In this document: in pieces, positions 59,468-64,000 of the stretch
Position numbering within the stretch: the first letter of the stretch is position 1
Layout: every line of letters starts with the position of its first letter
Assembly (NCBI RefSeq): GCF_039544105.1
Contig: NZ_BAABLA010000123.1
Source: Haloechinothrix_A salitolerans
GTDB taxonomy: Bacteria; Actinomycetota; Actinomycetes; Mycobacteriales; Pseudonocardiaceae
DNA length: 64,000 nt
Reading direction: 5' to 3' (one strand)
Notes under the pieces: model-generated
What the model saw: the letters and a program-made list of their open reading frames with translations, nothing else
Databases searched by the model: none
What the model was told of the DNA's origin: nothing
Translations under genes and position numbers: made by a program

Positions 59468-61723
59468 CTAGTTGCCCCCGTCCTCTCCATCGTTGCTCTC
59501 GTTCGGTCCCTCGTCGCCGTTCTGGTCTTCGCCCTCGGTGGTTTCGGTTTCATCTGGGGTCGAGTGCATCCGCGCGTACTTCGGGTCCGGCTTCGGCAGG
59601 TCCTTCTTCGGCAAGTTCGCGTGGATCTTCTTCATCGCGCCGAACCAGGTGTCCGCCGGGGTGCGGGCACCCTGCATGTTGCCGGTCCCGAGCTCGCACG
59701 CGCGCACATTGCCTGGTCCCGCGTAGCACAGGCTGCCGATCGGAGAGTCCGGCCGGAACACCATCGCGGCACCCGCCAACTGGGGCGTCGCGCCAACGAA
59801 CGTCGACGCTTGGGCGTTCTGCGCGGTACCCGTCTTGCCGATCATCGGTCGATCCCAGCCCACCTTGGCGGCGGCGCCGGTCGCGGTCCCGCCCGTGTGG
59901 TCCTTGCTCAACCCGACGGCGAGGGTATCGGCCAGCGGCTTCGGAATAACGCGCTCGCAGGGCTCCTCTTGGATCTTGACGGTGTTGCCGTTGCGGTCTG
60001 TGACCTTGGCGATTGGAGTTGGTGGGCACCACACGCCGCCGCTCATGATGGTCGCGGCGACGTTGGCCAGCTCAAGCCCACTGACTGCGACAGGGCCGAG
60101 CGTGAACGATCCACCGCCCGGTGAGTACTCGCTTGGTTTGAATATCTTGGCCTGACTTACTCGCAAATCGGCGTCCTCCGCCTGCGGGTCAGGCGTGTCG
60201 CCCTGGCCGTTCGCGGCGAGGGAGCGCCGCATCCCGAGCTTCTTCGCCATGTTCACGACTGGGCCCATGCCGGTTTTCTCTTCGAGGATCACGAACGCGG
60301 TGTTTGGTGACTTTGCCAGTGCGTCTTGCAGCGTGATCTGTCCGCCGAATGTCGCGCCTGGGTAGTTCTGCACGCAGTATTGTGGATTACCGGGGCACGC
60401 GTCTTGATCGCTCGCGGAAAAGACCGGGGAGATGTGGAAGTTGGGTGCCGAGATTTTGTCGTAGATTCCAACGACGCGCTCCTGCATAGCCGCCGCCGCG
60501 GTGAAGATCTTGAACGTCGAGCCCGCGCCACCAAGGTTGATGACGTCCGACGGCAGCGCGTAGACGGTTTGGCCCTTGCTCTTGTCCGGCCCGTAGTCCT
60601 TGTTGGCCGCGAGCGCGACGACCTTGTGGCGCTTCTTGCCCGGTTTGACCAGCGACAGCGTGTTCGCGACGTTCGGCTCGGTTTTGCTCACCTGGAACTC
60701 GGCCGAGTCCTTGGCGACCTTGTTCGCCTTGCGATTGAGCGTCGTCCTGATGGTGTAGCCGCCGGTGTAGAGGTCGTCCTTGTCCATTCCGGCGCGCAGC
60801 AGGTAGTCCTCGACGTACTGGCAGAAGAAGCCGTGGTCAGGTCCCGCGCCTACGCAGTTGGCAGGCGGCTTGCGAGGCCCGCCCGGCAGCACGCCGAGCG
60901 GCTGGTTCTTGAGTTCCTCGGCGTCCGCTTCGCTGAGCTTGCGGTTCTCCACCATCTTGTCCAGCACGAGGTTGCGCCGCTTCTTCGCGTCCTCGGGGTG
61001 GTTCCACGGGTCGAGCGCGGTCGGGTTGTTGACCATGCCCGCCAGCAGCGCGCCTTGGGCGGCGTCCAGCTCCTTCGCCGAGACACCGAAGTACGCGCGA
61101 GCGGCGGCGCCGACGCCGAAGATGCGGCGGGAGAACTCGACGATGTTGAGATACCCGGTAAGGATCTCCTCCTTACTCATCTTCGTCTCGAGCTGGACCG
61201 CGATCCGCGCTTCCTTGAGCTTGCGCGCGATGGTCTGTTCCTGGGCCTTCTGCCTGCCGATGAGGTGCTTCGGGTTGTCGTCGTTCCAGTAGACGACGTT
61301 GATCAGGTAGTTCTTGACGTACTGCTGTGTCAGCGTCGACGCACCCTGGGTGTCTCCGCCCTGCGTGTTGCTGATCGCCGCACGCACGGTGCCCTTCCAG
61401 TCGACGCCGTCGTGCTCGTAGAAGCGCTTGTCCTCAATGGAGATCAGCGCCCACTTCATGGCGTCGGAGATCTGGTCGCTCGCGGTGGGGATGCGGTACT
61501 GCTGATACAGCGTCGCGATGGGTTTGCCTTTGGCGTCCGTCACCGTAGTGACCAGCGGCGGCGGCACGTTCGCCAGCTCGGTCGACGTGTTGTCGACGGT
61601 CGCGCTCGCCTTGTTCGACATGACACCGAGCCCCCCGACGAACGGGAACATCATGCCGGCGAGCAGCACTCCTGCCAGCAGGCACAGGCCGAGCAGCTTG
61701 AATATGCCATCCGTCGTTCGCAC
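59468..61723 (-). CDS. ponA2: Bifunctional penicillin-binding protein, PonA2-like class A
   Basis: Polymerises and cross-links peptidoglycan. 751 aa: N-terminal TM (LGLCLLAGVLLAGMMFPFV), transglycosylase domain with catalytic Glu in ISIEDKRFYEHDGVD and STLTQQYVKN, then the transpeptidase with SxxK (GAGSTFKIFTA), SxN (LAKSPNTAF) and KTG (IGKTGTAQN). The tail is acidic (ETTEGEDQNGDEGPNE). The PASTA domain of mycobacterial PonA2 is not evident. GTG at 61723. Divergent from whiB4. Confidence 0.95.
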   Translation of the reverse strand: MRTTDGIFKLLGLCLLAGVLLAGMMFPFVGGLGVMSNKASATVDNTSTELANVPPPLVTTVTDAKGKPIATLYQQYRIPTASDQISDAMKWALISIEDKRFYEHDGVDWKGTVRAAISNTQGGDTQGASTLTQQYVKNYLINVVYWNDDNPKHLIGRQKAQEQTIARKLKEARIAVQLETKMSKEEILTGYLNIVEFSRRIFGVGAAARAYFGVSAKELDAAQGALLAGMVNNPTALDPWNHPEDAKKRRNLVLDKMVENRKLSEADAEELKNQPLGVLPGGPRKPPANCVGAGPDHGFFCQYVEDYLLRAGMDKDDLYTGGYTIRTTLNRKANKVAKDSAEFQVSKTEPNVANTLSLVKPGKKRHKVVALAANKDYGPDKSKGQTVYALPSDVINLGGAGSTFKIFTAAAAMQERVVGIYDKISAPNFHISPVFSASDQDACPGNPQYCVQNYPGATFGGQITLQDALAKSPNTAFVILEEKTGMGPVVNMAKKLGMRRSLAANGQGDTPDPQAEDADLRVSQAKIFKPSEYSPGGGSFTLGPVAVSGLELANVAATIMSGGVWCPPTPIAKVTDRNGNTVKIQEEPCERVIPKPLADTLAVGLSKDHTGGTATGAAAKVGWDRPMIGKTGTAQNAQASTFVGATPQLAGAAMVFRPDSPIGSLCYAGPGNVRACELGTGNMQGARTPADTWFGAMKKIHANLPKKDLPKPDPKYARMHSTPDETETTEGEDQNGDEGPNESNDGEDGGN

Positions 61724-61836
61724 ATCCCTGATGCTACGTGCCTCCGCTGGGGCCTCGCTTGCCTGGCGTGGTAGTGCGAGCAGCCGGAACGATCACGCCC
61801 TGTGTGTTACCGCGGCGTGAATTTGGATTACCCACG

Positions 61837-61866
61837 TTGGCGGCGGGAACCGATGGCCTCTACAGT
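61837..61866 (+). promoter_or_regulatory. Candidate sigma-A promoter for whiB4
   Basis: TTGGCG (61837-61842), 18-bp spacer, TACAGT (61861-61866). The start of transcription would be near 61873, leaving a leader of about 75 nt that contains a 9-codon ORF. Confidence 0.6.
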
Positions 61867-61920
61867 CCGTCAACGTCTCACGTACTGGCGCGGGGAGCGC
61901 CGTTGGGCGGAGAAGTGAGC

Positions 61921-61950
61921 ATGACAGATATGAGGGAGCTGGGGGTATGA
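61921..61950 (+). CDS. 9-codon upstream ORF overlapping the whiB4 start
   Basis: ATG at 61921 reads MTDMRELGV, stop TGA at 61948-61950, overlapping the whiB4 ATG at 61947 (ATGA). No clear Shine-Dalgarno precedes it other than GGAGAAG (61909-61915). Possible translational coupler; weak evidence. Confidence 0.4.
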   Translation: MTDMRELGV

Positions 61951-62252
61951 ACAGCACTGAACCGGACTGGCGCACCGCAGCGGCCTGCCGCGACACCGAT
62001 CCGGATGGTCTCTTCGTCAAGGGCGCGGAGCAGAACAGGGCGAAGCTCGTCTGCATGGCTTGCCCCGTTCGTACGGAGTGTCTCGCCGAGGCGCTGGACA
62101 ACCGGATCACGTTCGGTGTATGGGGCGGTATGACGGAGCGGGAGCGACGCGCGCTCCTGCGCCGCAGGCCAGACGTCCAGTCATGGCGTGACCTGCTCGA
62201 AGAGGCCCGCCGGGAGCACGGCGACGCGGAGCAGCCCGCCCGCGCGGGTTGA
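61947..62252 (+). CDS. whiB4: WhiB-family iron-sulfur regulator, WhiB4-like
   Basis: A 101-aa redox-responsive regulator. Four cluster cysteines: Cys14, Cys36, Cys39 and Cys45 (AACRDT, KLVCMACPVRTEC). The turn FGVWGGMTERERRALLRR and basic helix follow. In mycobacteria WhiB4 is an O2/NO-sensing regulator located between ponA2 and the Rv3679-3680 ATPases, the same neighbourhood as here, which supports the orthology. ATG 61947 has GCTGGGGG upstream. Confidence 0.93.
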   Translation: MNSTEPDWRTAAACRDTDPDGLFVKGAEQNRAKLVCMACPVRTECLAEALDNRITFGVWGGMTERERRALLRRRPDVQSWRDLLEEARREHGDAEQPARAG

Positions 62253-62268
62253 TGGAGCGGGATGCGGT

Positions 62269-62311
62269 GAAAGACGCTTTCTCTGCGTTGGGTGCGGTGA
62301 AAGCGTCTTTC
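62269..62311. terminator. Perfect 13-bp inverted repeat between whiB4 and the ATPase operon
   Basis: GAAAGACGCTTTC (62269-62281), 17-nt loop, GAAAGCGTCTTTC (62299-62311). It serves the two convergent transcripts and overlaps the end of the ATPase gene. Each arm is itself nearly palindromic. Confidence 0.85.
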
Positions 62312-63455
62312 AGCGCGCGTGGCCATTGCCGGACAGCCGCTCACCGATCACTCGCAGCCCAGCGATGTCGTTGACGTCGCTTGGCAGCGCGGGCACCCCG
62401 ACGACGGGGACGCCGGGATGGGCGCGGGTGAAGCGCGCGAGCAGGCGCTGTTCCCGCTGGTCAAGGGTGACACGGTCGGCATGCAGGCGCAGCACGGCCG
62501 CCGCGAGCGGACCGTTGCCGTCGCGTTCGAGTGCCTCAGCGGCGGCGAGAGCTTTCGTCGCTGGCAGGTCGGCCAGTACGGGGTGCGTCCGGTTCGCGAC
62601 GAGGCCCTGGAGCGGCATCGACTCGTCGGACAGCCGCTCCACGAAGTAGCTCGCCTCGCGCAGGGCGTCCGGTTCCGGCGCGGCCACGACAAGGAACGAC
62701 GTCCCCGGCGAGCGCAGCAGCTCCGCCGTCTTGGCCGCGCGTTCCTTGAAGCCGCCCGCCGTGCTGTTGAACGCCTGCATGAACGCCGATGCGTCGGTTA
62801 GCAACTGCCCGCCGATCACGGTCGACACCGCTTTGGTCGCCATCGCGAGCCCCGCGGTGAACGCCTTGCGCACACCCCAGCCACCCGCGCGGGCAGGGCT
62901 GGTCAGCAGCTTGATCAGCCGCGTGTCGAGCGCGTTGGACAGCCGCTTCGGCGCGTCGAGGAAGTCAAGCGCGGACCGGCTCGGCGGGGTGTCGACGATG
63001 ATCAGGTCCCACTCGCCGTCCGCGACGAGCTGGCCCAGCTTCTCCATCGCCATGTACTCCTGCGTGCCGGAGAACGACGTGGACACCGTCTGGTAAAACG
63101 GGCTGGCCAGCAGTTCCTCGGCGCGGTCAGGATCCGAGTGCGCGATGATCATGTCGTCGAACGTGCGACGCATGTCCAGCATCATCGCCCACAGCTCACC
63201 GGCTGGCTCGAAACCTTCCAGCTCGACCCTTTTCGGCACGTTGCCGAGCTCCTCGAGCCCGAGCGCCTGCGCGAGCCTGCGGGCGGGGTCGATGGTCAGC
63301 ACCACCGTCGTCCTGCCGCGCTCGGCGGCGCGCAACGCGAGCGCAGCCGCCGTCGTCGTCTTCCCCACACCGCCGGAGCCGCAGCAGACGACGACCTTGG
63401 TCTTCGGGTTGTCGATCAGGGTGTCCATGTCGAGGTGCCTCGCCTGCGCCACCAC
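62310..63455 (-). CDS. ArsA/Get3-family ATPase (Rv3680-like)
   Basis: A 381-aa deviant-Walker ATPase: CCGSGGVGKTTTAAALALRAAERGRTTVVLTIDPARRLAQ in pattern (P-loop GSGGVGKTT), switch I DTPPSRSALDFLDAP and A-loop region. Rv3679/Rv3680 form a heteromeric ATPase in mycobacteria implicated in survival under metabolic and redox stress. GTG at 63455 overlaps the upstream stop codon by one base. No arsenic genes adjoin, so an arsenite role is unlikely. Confidence 0.92.
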   Translation of the reverse strand: MVAQARHLDMDTLIDNPKTKVVVCCGSGGVGKTTTAAALALRAAERGRTTVVLTIDPARRLAQALGLEELGNVPKRVELEGFEPAGELWAMMLDMRRTFDDMIIAHSDPDRAEELLASPFYQTVSTSFSGTQEYMAMEKLGQLVADGEWDLIIVDTPPSRSALDFLDAPKRLSNALDTRLIKLLTSPARAGGWGVRKAFTAGLAMATKAVSTVIGGQLLTDASAFMQAFNSTAGGFKERAAKTAELLRSPGTSFLVVAAPEPDALREASYFVERLSDESMPLQGLVANRTHPVLADLPATKALAAAEALERDGNGPLAAAVLRLHADRVTLDQREQRLLARFTRAHPGVPVVGVPALPSDVNDIAGLRVIGERLSGNGHAR

Positions 63456-64000
63456 TACCGCACCCCTTTCTCGACCAGCAGGTCGGCGATCTCGTACAGC
63501 GATGCGACGTCGATGCCCTCTGTGATGTCCGGGATCTCGATGCGTGGTTGGTTGGCCTCGCCGAGCTGCTCCATCGCCGACCGTTCGGCGGCCACCCGAA
63601 TCGCGTGCTCCACGGTTTCGTTGACCAGGCCGTCCAGCACCTCAGGGGCGAGATCGAGACCGGCGGCCTCCAGCCCGGAACGTACCCGGGAGGAGTTGAC
63701 CCTGCCATCCGCGGCGGCGGTGATCGAGCGGGCGGGAAGTCGCGGCGGTCGCACCCGGTTGATCAGGACCGCGCCGGGCCGCAGCTTCGCCTCGACGAGG
63801 TCGTCGACGGCCTCAAGCGTTTCGCGGATGGGCATCTCCTCGAGCAGCGTCACCAGGTGCACCGCCGTCTCCGGGGAGTGCAGCAGCTTCACGACGCCCT
63901 CGGCCTGTCCGCGGATTGGTCCGCTCTTGGTGATGTCGCTGAGCGCGCGAGTGACGTCGAGGAACTTCACAACGCGCCCCGTCGGCGGGGAGTCGACCAC
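63455..64000 (-). CDS. ArsA/Get3-family ATPase (Rv3679-like), N-terminus beyond right edge
   Basis: The 181 residues visible start at the switch region VVDSPPTGRVVKFLDV and end LLVEKGVR; the P-loop half is off the window. The C-terminal part (GQAEGVVKLLHSPETAVHLVTLLEEMPIRETLEAV in pattern) matches the first ATPase of the pair. It overlaps the next gene by one base, so the two are coupled and probably act as a heterodimer. Confidence 0.9.
   Translation of the reverse strand: MVDSPPTGRVVKFLDVTRALSDITKSGPIRGQAEGVVKLLHSPETAVHLVTLLEEMPIRETLEAVDDLVEAKLRPGAVLINRVRPPRLPARSITAAADGRVNSSRVRSGLEAAGLDLAPEVLDGLVNETVEHAIRVAAERSAMEQLGEANQPRIEIPDITEGIDVASLYEIADLLVEKGVR

Noticed and set aside
60326..61774. 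482-aa open frame on the plus strand
   Set aside because: Antisense shadow of ponA2, whose catalytic motifs are intact on the minus strand.
1..64000. CRISPR array, restriction-modification, toxin-antitoxin or other defence island
   Set aside because: No regularly spaced repeats, cas genes, methylase-endonuclease pairs or recognised TA pairs were seen; the HNH protein is of the DUF222 type, not a known defence effector.
62310..64000. Arsenite-export operon suggested by ArsA-like ATPases
   Set aside because: No arsB, arsC, arsD or arsR nearby; the whiB4-ponA2 context marks these as the Rv3679/Rv3680 pair.

Overview
The window is a high-GC actinobacterial chromosome segment. Gene content and order fit the Pseudonocardiaceae or a relative (Amycolatopsis, Saccharomonospora, Prauserella-like); the genus is an inference. 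Support comes from a WhiB regulator, an F420/deazaflavin-type nitroreductase, LpdC, a FolP2-type DHPS paralogue, many GTG/TTG starts and leaderless promoters. Two blocks keep mycobacterial order: SRP RNA-dnaX-ybaB-recR with leuA and lysC-asd further on, and ArsA-ATPase pair-whiB4-ponA2-metallophosphoesterase at the right end.

Left end (1-5.8 kb, minus strand): a complete selenocysteine module. selC (tRNA-Sec, UCA anticodon), selA, selB and a formate dehydrogenase gene follow one another in the same direction. The FDH gene has an in-frame UGA followed at the canonical distance by a perfect hairpin with a GGUCU loop (bacterial SECIS). The FDH reading frame runs off the left edge. 6.1-9.7 kb (plus): Tat-exported beta-carbonic anhydrase, folP2, a Ddn-family protein and lpd. 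9.7-18 kb: a truncated tyrosine integrase, a membrane protein, a PPOX-fold protein, a DUF222/HNH protein, an SRPBCC protein, an orphan immunity-like protein, a lipase maturation factor and an MFS exporter with a palindromic operator.

18.2-21.6 kb: copper homeostasis (copZ-copA behind two CsoR-type boxes), divergent from a TIMP/NTR-like anchored protein. 21.6-27 kb: tandem glycine riboswitch, then gcvT-gcvH-glyA, a strong hairpin, sdaA and an NmrA-like SDR. 27-30.6 kb: SRP RNA, dnaX, ybaB, recR. 30.7-36.9 kb: a peptide/nickel-type ABC importer with a fused permease-ATPase. 37-41 kb: a secretory lipase coupled to its likely TetR repressor, an EamA exporter and a divergent LysR regulator. 41-48 kb: leuA with a leaderless leucine attenuator, a small membrane protein, a nitroreductase, a membrane glycosyltransferase and the lysC-asd operon with an internal start for the aspartokinase beta chain.

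48-58 kb: an orphan GAF histidine kinase, rtcB, a decayed nitroreductase-like gene beside a TetR gene, a hydrolase-dehydratase pair, a small secreted protein, an HSL-type esterase, an NADPH-dependent FMN reductase and an S9 peptidase. 58.3-64 kb: tRNA-Pro(CGG), metallophosphoesterase, ponA2, whiB4 and two ArsA/Get3-like ATPases (the first cut by the right edge).

There is no CRISPR array, no complete IS and no recognisable defence island. The strongest non-gene signals are the SECIS hairpin, the leucine leader, the glycine riboswitch, the CsoR boxes, and two related 87-bp palindromic intergenic elements (29368-29454 and 43479-43565) that no annotated family explains to me.
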